From: Massilia agrisoli
GTDB taxonomy: Bacteria > Pseudomonadota > Gammaproteobacteria > Burkholderiales > Burkholderiaceae_D
Direction of reading: 5' to 3'
Length of the DNA: 64,000 bases
Assembly (NCBI RefSeq): GCF_020831365.1
Contig: NZ_JAJHPV010000012.1
Coordinates: 1-64,000, forward strand
Shown here: positions 24,593 through 34,122 of the stretch, piece after piece
Numbering within the stretch: the first letter of the stretch is position 1
Layout: the number at the start of each line of letters is the position of its first letter
Position numbers and translations under genes: made by a program
The notes under the pieces: model-generated
Told to the model about the DNA's origin: nothing
The model's input: only the letters and a program-made list of their open reading frames with translations
Databases searched by the model: none

Positions 24593-26427
24593 GCCAGCAC
24601 GACTGAAGTCATGGCCGGCAGCGTCAACGGCGCACCAAGGTCTACCGTCGCTCCCGTCAACACGTTTTTGGCTGTGCGTGCACCTTTGATCATGCCGGCA
24701 AAGCGCCCGAGGTCCAGCCGCGTCTCTCCCGCGTTCTTGTTCAGCACCACCATGACGGTCTGCTTGCCGTCATGGCGGAAGTAGACGTAGCTGCCGTCGC
24801 TCGGCAGGTAATGGGTAAGCTTGCCGTGCGTGACGGCGGAGCTGGTCTTGCGCCAGTTGAAGAGCGTACGCACGAAGTGCTGCATATCGCGCTGGGGTTG
24901 CGACAGGCCTGTGCCGGTGAAGGCGCTCGCCTTGTCGCCCGGCCAGCCGCCCGGCATGTCCGCGCGCAGGACACCGTCGTCGCGCTGTTTCGGGCTGCCG
25001 ATCAGCACTTCCGTGCCGTAGAACATCTGCGGAATACCGCGCGTGGTCGCCATCAGGATCACGTTGGTTTTCATCAGGTCGATGTTGTTGTCAACTTGCG
25101 CCAGGATCCGTGGGCGGTCATGGTTATCCGGAAACACCATCAGTTTCATCGGGTCGGCGTACAGGTAATCTGCCGCCAGGACCTCGTAGATCTTGATCAG
25201 GCCCTGGCCGCTGGACTCGGGCGCGGTGAGGGCGCCTGGCGCGGTATCCGTCAGCGGGAAGTCCATCACCGTCGGCAATTCGGATCGGAAGCCGTCGCGG
25301 TTAATCACGCCTTTTTGCCAGTACGCGACCATGTACGGGCGGGAATCCATCTCTTCGCCGACAATATTCATGTTCGGGTACTCCGCCACGACAGCGCGGT
25401 TCCACTCGTTGAGGAAAGCGGGGTCGGAATAGGAATAAGTGTCTTCGCGGATGCCAGACAGGTTTGCATACTCGATCCACCACAGCGTATTCTGGATCAG
25501 GTAGCGCGCCACGAGCCGGTTGCGCTGGTTCAGGTCCGGCATGGTGTCGACGAACCAGCCATCGAAGAAGCGCGCTTTTTCTTCCGGCGCGACGTGGATG
25601 TCCTGCGCCACCGTGTGCTGATTATTCGTCGGCAGGAAAGTCTTGCCATGGTTGACCCAGTCGCGTGCGGGCAGGTCCTGCATCCACCAGTGGCCGGTAC
25701 CGATGTGGTTCAGCACGATGTCATGGATCACGCCGATGCCTCGCGCATTGGCGGCGGCCACGTAGTTGCGAAAATCTTTGTTGCTGCCGAAGCGCGGATC
25801 GATCTTGTAGTAGTCGGTCAGCGAATAGCCGTGGTAGGAGTAGCTTGGCTGGTTGTTTTCGAGCAGTGGCGTCGGCCAGATCATCGTGAAACCAAGGCCG
25901 CGGATATAGTCGAGCTGCGACTGCATCCCTGCAAGGTCGCCGCCATGCCGTTTCGTCGGCGCGGCGCGCTCAGCGCCTTCCAGCATCCCGGCCGCATCAT
26001 TCGCCGTGCTGCCGTTGGCAAAACGGTCTGGCATGATCAGGTAGATTGCGTCGCTGGCATCGAAGCTGCGGCGCTGCGCCGACTGGGGCCGGCGGGCTTC
26101 CAGCCGGTAAGGATGGCTCGCGACGACGTCCTTGCCGCGCCTGAATTGCAGCTTGAGTTCGCCTGGTCGTGCATCCTTGCCGATGTCCAGGTTAACGAAA
26201 AGGTAATTGGGGTTATCGGTGCGTTCGACACCGGTGATGCGGACGCCAGGATAGGCAACGGCTGGCGCCAGCTCAGCGATCTTTTCGCCGTGCACCATGA
26301 TTTGGAGGCTTGGGCGCTTCATGCCGACCCACCAGTTTAGCGGCTCCACATGCTGGATCTTGTAAGACGATGCACTTGCGTAGGCAGCGAGCAGACAAGC
26401 GGGGATTGCGAGGATGAACTTGTACAC
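24586..26427 (-). CDS. GH13 alpha-glucan hydrolase (cyclomaltodextrinase/neopullulanase-like), exported
   Basis: A 613-residue enzyme. I chose a GTG start at 26427: TTTGGAGACAAC lies directly upstream and the next residues form a signal peptide (YKFILAIPACLLAAYASAS). The order is an N-terminal cyclomaltodextrinase-N beta-domain (HVEPLNWWVGM), a TIM barrel with DIVLNHIG, IREDTYSYSD (nucleophile Asp), NIVGEEMD (acid Glu) and FPDNHDRPR, then a C-terminal beta domain. All catalytic residues are intact. It should cut alpha-1,4-glucans, cyclodextrins or pullulan in the periplasm. It forms an operon with a PfkB kinase and is divergent from an MFS gene. Confidence 0.9.
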   Translation of the reverse strand: MYKFILAIPACLLAAYASASSYKIQHVEPLNWWVGMKRPSLQIMVHGEKIAELAPAVAYPGVRITGVERTDNPNYLFVNLDIGKDARPGELKLQFRRGKDVVASHPYRLEARRPQSAQRRSFDASDAIYLIMPDRFANGSTANDAAGMLEGAERAAPTKRHGGDLAGMQSQLDYIRGLGFTMIWPTPLLENNQPSYSYHGYSLTDYYKIDPRFGSNKDFRNYVAAANARGIGVIHDIVLNHIGTGHWWMQDLPARDWVNHGKTFLPTNNQHTVAQDIHVAPEEKARFFDGWFVDTMPDLNQRNRLVARYLIQNTLWWIEYANLSGIREDTYSYSDPAFLNEWNRAVVAEYPNMNIVGEEMDSRPYMVAYWQKGVINRDGFRSELPTVMDFPLTDTAPGALTAPESSGQGLIKIYEVLAADYLYADPMKLMVFPDNHDRPRILAQVDNNIDLMKTNVILMATTRGIPQMFYGTEVLIGSPKQRDDGVLRADMPGGWPGDKASAFTGTGLSQPQRDMQHFVRTLFNWRKTSSAVTHGKLTHYLPSDGSYVYFRHDGKQTVMVVLNKNAGETRLDLGRFAGMIKGARTAKNVLTGATVDLGAPLTLPAMTSVVLAW

Positions 26428-26455
26428 GTTGTCTCCAAAGGTAATGGTGTGTAGT

Positions 26456-26484
26456 AAAGTAACAGAAGAATATTGGCCGATCAA
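26456..26484 (-). promoter_or_regulatory. Predicted promoter of the GH13-PfkB operon
   Basis: On the minus strand TTGATC (26484-26479), a 17-nt spacer and TACTTT (26461-26456) fit a sigma-70 promoter, giving a leader of about 22 nt before the GTG start. The remaining divergent gap (26485-26760) is AT-rich near 26500-26570 and shows no gene. No clear palindromic operator was found. Confidence 0.45.
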
Positions 26485-26766
26485 TCACTTATGACTGGCA
26501 TATTGTAGTTTTGTTTCTTGCCGCAAGAGCAAACCAATATCAAAACGTCGCATAATTTATATTATGTAAAATCAGGTTCTGGCGAGGATCCCGGCTTTCT
26601 TTTTCCCTTCCTCACGCGCTAGCTTATGACAATCGCGCTGTCTTATCCGAATCGCCTCTGCTGGATCCATAGTGCCCCGGCGCCAACGCACTACAGTTGA
26701 ATTCACCGGAATCCGCACGCATGTTGTCAATCCGCCAGCCCTGGTGCTTCTCCCGGCATCGTGAAC

Positions 26767-28101
26767 ATGATGGAAAGCTCTAGCCAACTTCAGCACGGCA
26801 TTCGGCCCAACCTGACGCAATTCCTGCACCAGTTACTGCAGGTGCTCCTGGTCGGGCTGACGCTCGGCATGATGCGCACCGTCGTGCCGGCCCTCGCGGA
26901 ATCCGAATTCGGCGTGCCGAAGACGTCCTTCGTGCTGCTGACCGCTTTCGTTGTCGCATTCGGCGTCGTTAAGGCCGGGATGAATTTCCTGGCGGGGGAA
27001 ATGTCCGAGCGCATCGGACGCAAGAATGTCCTGTTGCTGGGCTGGGCGGTGGCGCTGCCCATCCCGGTGATGGTGTGGCACGCTCCGAACTGGGGCTGGG
27101 TGGTTGCCGCGACTGTGCTGCTTGGCGTGAACCAGGGGATGGCCTGGTCGATGACCCAGGCGGCCAAGCTTGACATGACACTCCCGGCGGAACGCGGCCT
27201 GACCATGGGCCTGAACGAGTTTGCCGGTTATGCCGGCGTGGCGCTGGGTGGAATTGTCACTGCCCTGCTGGCGACCTTGCTGGGCGCGCGCGAGGGCTTG
27301 CTGGTGTTTGGCCTGCTCGTGATTGTCGGCGCGCTGGCGGTGTCAACCGTATGGGTGCGCGACACGCTGCCCTGGGCCAGGGCGGAGGTCTCGCGCGACA
27401 CCGGGGCGCCTGCGGTAGCAGCGACGCCGCGTTACCCGCGCAATGTGTCGGACGCGCCGGGCGCCTGGGAGGTGTTTGCCGTGATGAGTTGGCGCGACCG
27501 GCGCATGTTCGCACTCAGCCAGGCTGGACTTGTCGAAAAATTCGTCGATGCCCTGGTGTGGGTGTTTTATCCGGTCTATCTCTACCAGCGTGGCCTGAGC
27601 CTGGCGCAGGTTGCCTGGGTCACCGGCGTCTACGGCCTGGTATGGGGCGCTTGCCAGCTGTTCACCGGCCACCTGTCGGATCATATTGGGCGCCGTTGGC
27701 CCAATCTTGCCGGCATGTTCTTGTGCGCAATTGGGGTTGGCATGATGGTCGTTTGGGAAGGCGTGAACTGGTGGGCGGCCTCTGCCGCATTGACCGGTTT
27801 CGGCATGGCGCTGCTCTACCCGAATCTGTCGGCCGCCGTTGCCGACATCTCCCCTCCCCGCTGGCGCGGCACAGCCATCGGCATCTACCGGTTTTGGCGT
27901 GATCTCGGCTACGGCATCGGCGCCCTTGGCCTTGGGCTCACTGCGCACTTCACAGGGCAGGTCGAGGAGGCGTTCATCTTTGTCGCACTTGCCATGTTCG
28001 CGTCAGGCGCGCTGCTGTGGTGGCTTGGGGAGGAAACGCACCCCCACCTGAACCCGGCGATTTCAACCTCTCCGCCAACGCCGCACTCACAGGAAACGTA
28101 A
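26767..28101 (+). CDS. MFS transporter
   Basis: A 444-residue transporter with 12 predicted helices. Motif A occurs in both halves (AGEMSERIGRKN and TGHLSDHIGRRWPN), and TMGLNEFAGYAGVALGG is in helix 5. The start could be GTG 26761 or ATG 26767; neither has a strong ribosome site. The substrate is unknown. Divergence from the GH13 gene hints at sugar or oligosaccharide uptake, but the protein could equally be a drug exporter. Confidence 0.85.
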   Translation: MMESSSQLQHGIRPNLTQFLHQLLQVLLVGLTLGMMRTVVPALAESEFGVPKTSFVLLTAFVVAFGVVKAGMNFLAGEMSERIGRKNVLLLGWAVALPIPVMVWHAPNWGWVVAATVLLGVNQGMAWSMTQAAKLDMTLPAERGLTMGLNEFAGYAGVALGGIVTALLATLLGAREGLLVFGLLVIVGALAVSTVWVRDTLPWARAEVSRDTGAPAVAATPRYPRNVSDAPGAWEVFAVMSWRDRRMFALSQAGLVEKFVDALVWVFYPVYLYQRGLSLAQVAWVTGVYGLVWGACQLFTGHLSDHIGRRWPNLAGMFLCAIGVGMMVVWEGVNWWAASAALTGFGMALLYPNLSAAVADISPPRWRGTAIGIYRFWRDLGYGIGALGLGLTAHFTGQVEEAFIFVALAMFASGALLWWLGEETHPHLNPAISTSPPTPHSQET

Positions 28102-28252
28102 GGATTGTACGTTCTCGGCCATCGTCTTCCTGCTTGACCTTCGACAGAAGCCGTCTCAACTTTCGGCCTAATCTCAGACGAAAGCGTCGTGTCTACCATC
28201 ACACCCGGATGGCCCGTTGACACGCCGCAACACTCTGAACCAGGGGGGCCAA

Positions 28253-29746
28253 ATGCAACGCAGAATTCAAACAAGCACGCCGCTCGGCGTGCGTTGGAAA
28301 TACATGTTGCCCGTTGCGCTGGTCGTCGTGGCCGCGCTCGGTAACGCCTGGCCCGGCCTCGCGGCTGCGGGCCCACCCGACACGGCAGCAAAGTTTTACG
28401 CCGTTCCGCTGTCCGACGATCCCGCCGCTTTTGGGATCGACATTAACAACAAGGGCCAGGTCGCCTTTACCGAGTTCGTCGAGGAGCCGCGACCAGTCGG
28501 CACGACCCGCGCGCGATTCTTCGATGGCGCCACTTTACACAGCATCGGCTTCGTTGGCGGCGGCCAGGCACAGACACGCGCGGTGAATCGACACGGGCAA
28601 GTCACTGGCTTTGCGACGACGCCGATGGGCCATGGTCACGCGTTTCGATGGAGTAAGGAAACGGGACTGATCGCCCTCAGCCCAAACATCACCAGTTCCT
28701 TCGGCGAGGACATCAATAACGGGGGCGAAGTAGCCGGTGCGATCATCGTCAACGTCGACCAGCTACACGCGGCATTCTGGAACTCGCGCAACGTCTTGCA
28801 AGACCTGGGGACGCTGGCGGGAACCGCGGCGATGGCCCTGGCGCTCAATGATGCGGGAACCGTGGTGGGCTGGTCGAGCGCCCCGCGCGGGCCCGATTTC
28901 AGGCTGCCGTTCCGCTGGACCCTGGCGAGCGGCATGCAGTCGCTCGCCACCTACCCCAGCGAGAACGCGCAGGCGTCCGACATCAATGCTGACGGCTACA
29001 TTGTCGGGAGTGCCGCTTTCCGGGAGGACGGTCCGGACCGTGCGTTCCTGTGGACGCCACGGGCAGGATTAATGGATATTGGCGGCAGCGGGCCGCTCTC
29101 GCGCGCTACCCGCATCAATGACAAGGGCATGGTGATCGGGTTCCTGGGAAATGGATTTGGTTTTGCCTGGACGCGGGAGCACGGCCTGACCGAGATCGGC
29201 AGCCCAGATTTCAGCAGTTCGCTCGCCGACGATCTCAACAAACGGGGACAGGTTGTCGGAAGTGTGGGCAACCGCGCCTACGTGTGGACCCGCGCCCGTG
29301 GCATCGTCGACCTGAACACCCGCGTCCGTAACGCACCGCAGGGCCTGGTCCTGGTACGCGCGCTGGCCATCTCCGACAAAGGTTCGATCGTCGCGACCAC
29401 CAATACGGGACTGGTCCTGCTCACCGAGCGAGCCATCTCCGACGTGCGTCCTCTGGCCGGGCCGCTCAGCATTACCGGCAAGCCGCGTGCCGGCAACCTT
29501 CTCTCCTTCTCGGCCAGCTTCACCGATGCCGACCAGCACGACACCCATAAGGCTACCTGGGACTGGGGCGATGGCAGCAGTGAGGCGGGCACGGTCAACG
29601 AGAGGAACGGCAGCGGCAACGTGAGCGGGCAACATGCCTACCGCGCCGCTGGCGAATACACCGTCCGGCTCACGCTGACCGACTCTGGTGGCAAGAGTAG
29701 TACAGTGCAGCAGGTGCTCATTGTGCAGTGCGGGTGCGGCCGGTAA
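28253..29746 (+). CDS. Exported HAF-repeat protein with C-terminal PKD domain
   Basis: A 497-residue protein. The ATG at 28253 follows GGGGGGCC and is succeeded by a long signal peptide (MLPVALVVVAALGNAWPGLAAA). Repeats of the extracellular HAF type run through residues about 50-370 (GIDINNKGQVAF, DINNGGEVAG, ALNDAGTVVGWS, DINADGYIVGSA, DLNKRGQVVGSVG). A PKD domain (WDWGDGSSEAG ... YRAAGEYTVRLTL) closes the protein. HAF proteins are predicted beta-propeller-like surface proteins of unknown function. It overlaps the convergent gene's 3' end by 29 bp. Confidence 0.85.
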   Translation: MQRRIQTSTPLGVRWKYMLPVALVVVAALGNAWPGLAAAGPPDTAAKFYAVPLSDDPAAFGIDINNKGQVAFTEFVEEPRPVGTTRARFFDGATLHSIGFVGGGQAQTRAVNRHGQVTGFATTPMGHGHAFRWSKETGLIALSPNITSSFGEDINNGGEVAGAIIVNVDQLHAAFWNSRNVLQDLGTLAGTAAMALALNDAGTVVGWSSAPRGPDFRLPFRWTLASGMQSLATYPSENAQASDINADGYIVGSAAFREDGPDRAFLWTPRAGLMDIGGSGPLSRATRINDKGMVIGFLGNGFGFAWTREHGLTEIGSPDFSSSLADDLNKRGQVVGSVGNRAYVWTRARGIVDLNTRVRNAPQGLVLVRALAISDKGSIVATTNTGLVLLTERAISDVRPLAGPLSITGKPRAGNLLSFSASFTDADQHDTHKATWDWGDGSSEAGTVNERNGSGNVSGQHAYRAAGEYTVRLTLTDSGGKSSTVQQVLIVQCGCGR

Positions 29747-30782
29747 TCCGGTACAGCACCAGAGGAAGGGTTAGCCCCAGCAGCAACATCGCGACCGCCG
29801 GCGGCTCCGGGACGGCCGGTATCGGGTCGAGCAGCACCGTGCCGTAGCAGAACACGCCGGCACGGTCGCAGGACCGGGCCAGGATCTGCGTTCGGTTGTT
29901 GATCTCGATTGCCGATGTCAGCAGCAGGTCGGCAGTGGGATCGATGAGCGTGTTCAGGTCGCACAAATGGCCATCCGAGTACAGGAAAGCGCGGTTGTCG
30001 GCGGTACCGACCACCTGCCCCAGGTTGTTGATGTCGTAGCCGAAACTTCTGCTGGCCGATGGCGTCAGGTTGGTGATGGTTTCACCATCGTAGAGATAGG
30101 CGTGATTCCGCTCGCCCGGGTTGGTGCCGTAGCCGGTCACCCAGCCGGCGTCGTTGATCGCGCTGCCAAAGACGGGCGCGCCGGCGAACAGCGGCAGGTC
30201 GGTCAGCGTACCGCTGCTGTAAATAGCGGTGCGCAGGCCTGTCCCTTGTGGAAAGTACTCGACCAGTACGTCCGCTCGTCCGTTGAGGGCCACTGCCGTG
30301 CTGTTCCCGGGGCCGAAATCGTCGACCATCCCGTCGCGGATGACGGCCGCACGGTAGTCGCTGGTCCGTCCGGCAATCTCGCCCCGGTCGTTGATCGCGG
30401 TGAGGTTGGCAACGTCGTAGCGTGCAGTCAGGTCATGCATGCGGCCCGACGAATACAGGAAGGCATGGGAAACGCCTGACGCCGTGGTCGAGTCGCCGAC
30501 CGCATCGCCCAGGTTGTTCAGCGCGCGAATCCGGGTGATAGCGCCGCCCAGGCTGCCGACATTCTCGTTCACCGGCCACCCGGAAATAGCTGCCACCTGA
30601 TACGGGATATCGGAGGGGAAGTTATTGACGGCATAGCGCCCTGCATCGTTCAGCCCGATCGCAGCCTGGTACTTCCCACTGGCCGGCGACACCGAAAAGG
30701 ACGGCAGCGCCGCGTTGGCAAGTACGTAGAACCCGGCCAGCGCTGCAGCCACGCCGGCGCATTTCAGTCGCTTGATGATCAC
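29718..30782 (-). CDS. HAF-repeat protein with PEP-CTERM sorting signal
   Basis: A 354-residue exported protein. I chose GTG 30782 because GGGAGG lies 5 nt upstream and a signal peptide follows directly (KRLKCAGVAAALAGFYVLANAA). HAF-like repeats include GLNDAGRYAV, ALNNLGDAVGDS, INDAGWVTGYG and DINNLGQVVGTA. The C-terminus has VPEPPAVAMLLLGLTLPLVLYRITGRTR: the PEP motif, hydrophobic helix and basic tail of PEP-CTERM proteins, which are processed by exosortase (no exosortase gene is in this window). It is probably an exopolysaccharide-associated surface protein. Confidence 0.85.
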   Translation of the reverse strand: MIIKRLKCAGVAAALAGFYVLANAALPSFSVSPASGKYQAAIGLNDAGRYAVNNFPSDIPYQVAAISGWPVNENVGSLGGAITRIRALNNLGDAVGDSTTASGVSHAFLYSSGRMHDLTARYDVANLTAINDRGEIAGRTSDYRAAVIRDGMVDDFGPGNSTAVALNGRADVLVEYFPQGTGLRTAIYSSGTLTDLPLFAGAPVFGSAINDAGWVTGYGTNPGERNHAYLYDGETITNLTPSASRSFGYDINNLGQVVGTADNRAFLYSDGHLCDLNTLIDPTADLLLTSAIEINNRTQILARSCDRAGVFCYGTVLLDPIPAVPEPPAVAMLLLGLTLPLVLYRITGRTRTAQ

Positions 30783-30940
30783 GCCGGCCTCCCTTGCGGC
30801 CGCTTGGCAAAGCCGCACACACAGTCAGATTCTGGCATGGCGCGCTGCCGGATCGGCTAGGCATCGGATGATTCGGCGTTAGGATTCCGGGAAGGCGCAT
30901 TTGCCGCAGCGCTTAGGAACGCGCGCGGCATCAATGCCTG

Positions 30941-32287
30941 CTAGCGCGCATGCGGCCGGAACCGGACTTGCCTTGGCACCAGCAAGTACAAGCCGGTATT
31001 CGCCCTGGCTAGGATCGCGCCGTTTTCCGAGATCGCAAACGCCGAGTCCAGCACCAGGTCGGGGGGCGCATTGTAGGTAACGGTATTGAGGTCGATGAAG
31101 CCCTGGTTGCGCGTCCAGATAAAAGGACGATCCCCGATCTCGCCAACTACCTGTCCGCTGTTGTTCACATCGTAGGCGGACGTCCGCAACATTGTGTCGC
31201 CGGCGCCGATTTCGATCAGTCCGGTTTCCCGCGTCCAGATAAAGCCGTGCAAAAGAATGAAACTGCGGAAAAGGTAGCCTATCACCACGCCATGTTCATT
31301 GATTTCCGTGCCCGCTCCGCGTTCGGCCAGACCGACACCCAGGTCGAGCAGTCCCTGCCCCGGCGTCCAGAGGAAGGGGTGTGGTCGCGCCCCTGCAACA
31401 AACGGGGTGGCGCCCACAACCTGACCGGCCTGGTTGATGTGGGTCGCCCAGGTGAATTCGTCGGGCAATGTCTGCATGTCGCCGATGCCCGTCGCGCTTG
31501 TCCACCGGAACGCAAGAAGGTTGCCTGGCCCCCTTCCCCCATAGCCGACGATCACGCCGTCATCGTTCATCGCGGTGGGGACGGAAAAGTCACCGAGCGC
31601 ACCGATATCGCGCAGGCCAGTGCGCGGGCTCCAGAAGAAGCCATGCAGGTCGGGCCATTCGCCGCCCGGGAACGTGGCGCGGCCGTAGACGTGGCCGCGG
31701 TCGTTGATGCCGTGCACCACGGGATCGCCCAGCCCGGCAGCCCCGAGATCGATCATGCCTGTTGCGCGGCTCCAGCGGTAGGGGTGAAGGATGGCGCCGT
31801 CCGCCGAGATGCTGGATGTGCCGGCAACCTGGCCATGTTCGTTCAGGTCGGATACGGTTGCGCCCGGTCCGCCGAGTGTGCCGAGCTCATGCAATCGGTG
31901 GCCATCATGGAACATCGCCCGGGGCGTACCGTTGCGAATTACGTTGAAGGCGATTTGCCCGCGGTCGTTAAGGCCGGCAATGGTCGCGCTCGACCCGCCC
32001 AGCGTCCCGAAGTCGCGGAAACGCCGCCCGTCGTAGAACATCGCGCGCGAGCTACCTTCGCGGGTCACGTTGAAAGCGACCTGCCCGCGGGCATTGATGG
32101 CGGCGCTCGCGTTGCGGTCGGTATCGAGTTGGATAAGCCGATAGCTGCTTGCCGCCGGCTCGCTCGGGGGCGCCGCGCCAAGTGCGGCATGTTGCGCCGT
32201 TGCGAACGCGATCAGGAGGCAACACAGGCATCGGCGCCAGTACCGCCCAGGTTCGGCCACCTCGGGAAAGAAAGTGAAGGCATTCAT
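30941..32287 (-). CDS. Exported HAF-repeat protein
   Basis: A 448-residue protein. The ATG at 32287 follows AGGAAGAATC. An N-terminal hydrophobic stretch (CLCCLLIAFATAQHAALGA) is a signal peptide. At least eight HAF-type repeats can be read (for example FGTLGGSSATIAGLNDRGQIAF and LGTLGGPGATVSDLNEHGQVAG); the GTLGG form is the classic one. It lacks the PKD domain and the PEP-CTERM tail of its two neighbours. The predicted sigma-54 promoter at 32654-32669 reads toward this gene, so it may belong to that regulon. Confidence 0.87.
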   Translation of the reverse strand: MNAFTFFPEVAEPGRYWRRCLCCLLIAFATAQHAALGAAPPSEPAASSYRLIQLDTDRNASAAINARGQVAFNVTREGSSRAMFYDGRRFRDFGTLGGSSATIAGLNDRGQIAFNVIRNGTPRAMFHDGHRLHELGTLGGPGATVSDLNEHGQVAGTSSISADGAILHPYRWSRATGMIDLGAAGLGDPVVHGINDRGHVYGRATFPGGEWPDLHGFFWSPRTGLRDIGALGDFSVPTAMNDDGVIVGYGGRGPGNLLAFRWTSATGIGDMQTLPDEFTWATHINQAGQVVGATPFVAGARPHPFLWTPGQGLLDLGVGLAERGAGTEINEHGVVIGYLFRSFILLHGFIWTRETGLIEIGAGDTMLRTSAYDVNNSGQVVGEIGDRPFIWTRNQGFIDLNTVTYNAPPDLVLDSAFAISENGAILARANTGLYLLVPRQVRFRPHAR

Positions 32288-32361
32288 GATTCTTCCTATG
32301 CACACAATTGCGCTTTATCACGATGAACGCGCCGCCGCAATGGCAGGCGGCGCACATGAAG

Positions 32362-32586
32362 CTAAGCGTAGGGAGTAGGCAGGCGCTGGTGCTGCGACCG
32401 ATCAAGCGACTCGCTGATTCCCACAAAGCGGGCCAGCTGGATTTGCTCAGATTGCGGTAACTGGGATCTTGAGGTAACACACCCCATTTGATTCTGGGCC
32501 AGGAACATGCCCGCGCACATGTTGACCTGGACCGCTGGCAATAACAGCGTGGGCATCTCCAGCATTGTGTCGCGCCTGGTGCGCAT
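32362..32586 (-). CDS. Candidate small protein downstream of a sigma-54 promoter
   Basis: An open minus-strand frame of 74 codons from the first ATG after the predicted transcription start. It has a mid-region rich in Met ([20 protein letters not shown]) and a polar tail ending LPTPYA. No family is recognised and no good ribosome-binding site precedes it, so it may be spurious and the transcript could instead be a leader of the HAF gene or a small RNA. It is listed because a consensus promoter points at it. Confidence 0.3.
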   Translation of the reverse strand: MRTRRDTMLEMPTLLLPAVQVNMCAGMFLAQNQMGCVTSRSQLPQSEQIQLARFVGISESLDRSQHQRLPTPYA

Positions 32587-32653
32587 GGCGACAAATTCTT
32601 GTCCACCGAAACCATTGCGGACGTGGATATTACCGCCGCGCTGAGGCATCGAC

Positions 32654-32669
32654 AGCAACCATCGTGCCA
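32654..32669 (-). promoter_or_regulatory. Predicted sigma-54 promoter (consensus match), reading away from the activator gene
   Basis: On the minus strand the sequence is TGGCACGATGGTTGCT, an exact match to TGGCACG-N4-TTGCW with the -24 GG and -12 GC correctly spaced. The transcription start would be near 32643. The palindrome at 32733-32748 lies about 90-105 bp upstream, a normal enhancer distance. A bidirectional layout with the sigma-54 activator supports function. Confidence 0.75.
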
Positions 32670-32732
32670 TGCCGGCGCGCGCCCGTCCATGACAGGCCGC
32701 CGCACGCGGGCAGCCTCGCACCGGCGCGCTGC

Positions 32733-32748
32733 ACTGCCATCTGGCAGT
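32733..32748. promoter_or_regulatory. Palindromic enhancer (UAS) for the sigma-54 activator, left copy
   Basis: ACTGCCA-TC-TGGCAGT is a perfect 7+7 palindrome located 58 bp before the activator start. The same palindrome recurs at 34148-34163, upstream of a second sigma-54 promoter. This is a strong candidate for the activator's binding site and for autoregulation. Confidence 0.65.
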
Positions 32749-32805
32749 ATTCTTGACAGTGGCGGCAGTGCTGGGCGAAGATGCGCCCACCATCCGGAGC
32801 CACAC

Positions 32806-34118
32806 ATGAGCAGCCAGCCCCCCTTCCCCGCCGAGCCGAGTTTCCCTGAGGCGCAGTTGCAGTCACTGGTGTCGTTCCTCGAATATGAAACGCATCCGAT
32901 GATCGTGCTCGACACGGACCACAACATCCTGGCGGCCAATACCTCGTATTTGCGCCAGTTCGGCAGTGTCGACCGGCCAGTCATCGGCCACAAGTGCTAT
33001 CGCATCTCGCATCATTACGATGTTCCCTGCGACCAGGCCGGCGAGCATTGCCCACTGAAGAAGGCGCAGGAACTGCGCGGCGCCGACCGCGTGCTGCATA
33101 TCCATCATACGCCGCGCGGCCCGGAGCACGTGGAGGTCGAACTGCGCCCGATTTTCGACGAGCATGGGACGATTACCGCGTATGTGGAGCGGCTGGCGAC
33201 GGTGCGCAGCGCGTCGGCGCGTCCCAGCGAGGCGGGCCTGGTGGGGCGCGCTCCCGCCTTCAACCTGGCGCTGGCGGCGCTGCAGCGGGTAGCGCCGTCC
33301 TCTCTGCCGGTGCTGCTGCTGGGCGAGTCGGGCACTGGCAAGGAGCTGTTCGCCCGCGCCGTGCATGAAACCAGCGAGCGCGCCGACGGCCCGTTTGTCG
33401 TCGTCGATTGCTCCGGCCTGACCGAAACCCTGTTCGAAAGTGAATTGTTCGGTCATGAAAAAGGGGCGTTTACCGGCGCCGCGACGCGCAAGCCCGGACT
33501 GGTAGAGACGGCTCAGCGCGGCACCCTGTTTCTTGATGAAATTGGCGACATACCTCTTTCGATGCAGGTGAAACTGCTGCGCCTGATCGAGTCGGGCACC
33601 TACCGGCGCGTCGGCGGCGTCGAGACCTTGCACGCCAATTTTCGCCTGATCGCCGCGACCCACAAGCCGCTGGAAAAGATGATGGCGTCGGGCGAGTTCC
33701 GGCAAGACCTGTACTACCGCATCAGCGCCTTCCCGATTCGCCTCCCGCCCCTGCGCGAACGCGTCGACGATATCGCTTTGCTGGTTAATTCCTTCCTGCA
33801 GCGTGCCGGCGCGGGCCGGGGCAAGTTGACGATCGATCCCGCTGCGCTGGCGAGCCTGCAGCGGGGTGCCTGGCCAGGCAATGTGCGCGAGCTGCGCAAC
33901 GTTCTTGAGCGTGCCAGCTTGTTCGCCGACGACGGCGTGATCCGGACGGACCACCTCACTCCAGCGCCCGCTGAAGCACTTGGCACGCCCACACTTCCCC
34001 CGCCTCGTTTCCAGAGGTGCTTGCGAGCTTCGATGGAACGCGCAGCGAATTGGCCGCCCGCCTCGGCATCAGCGAACGCACACTATACCGGCGCCTGAAG
34101 GCCGCAGGCCTGGCCTGA
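32806..34118 (+). pseudogene. PAS-AAA+ sigma-54-dependent activator with frameshifted Fis HTH
   Basis: An enhancer-binding protein. The ATG at 32806 follows CCGGAG. A PAS domain (about 20-130) contains three Cys (64, 75, 82; HKCY, VPCD, EHCP). The AAA+ domain has GESGTGKE (Walker A, about 173), GAFTGA (220-225, sigma-54 contact) and DEIGDIP. The uninterrupted frame stops at 34098 after 430 residues, with a tail ([13 protein letters not shown]) unlike an EBP. The expected HTH ([22 protein letters not shown]) is encoded one frame away, ending at 34118. A lost base in the CCCCC run at 33997-34001 would explain it. It is either a sequencing error or a true lesion removing DNA binding. Confidence 0.8.
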
Positions 34119-34122
34119 GCGT

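Noticed and set aside
32758-32781. Second sigma-54 promoter for the activator gene (TGGCGGCAGTGC)
   Set aside because: The GG and GC are two to three bases too close; the consensus spacing is not met.
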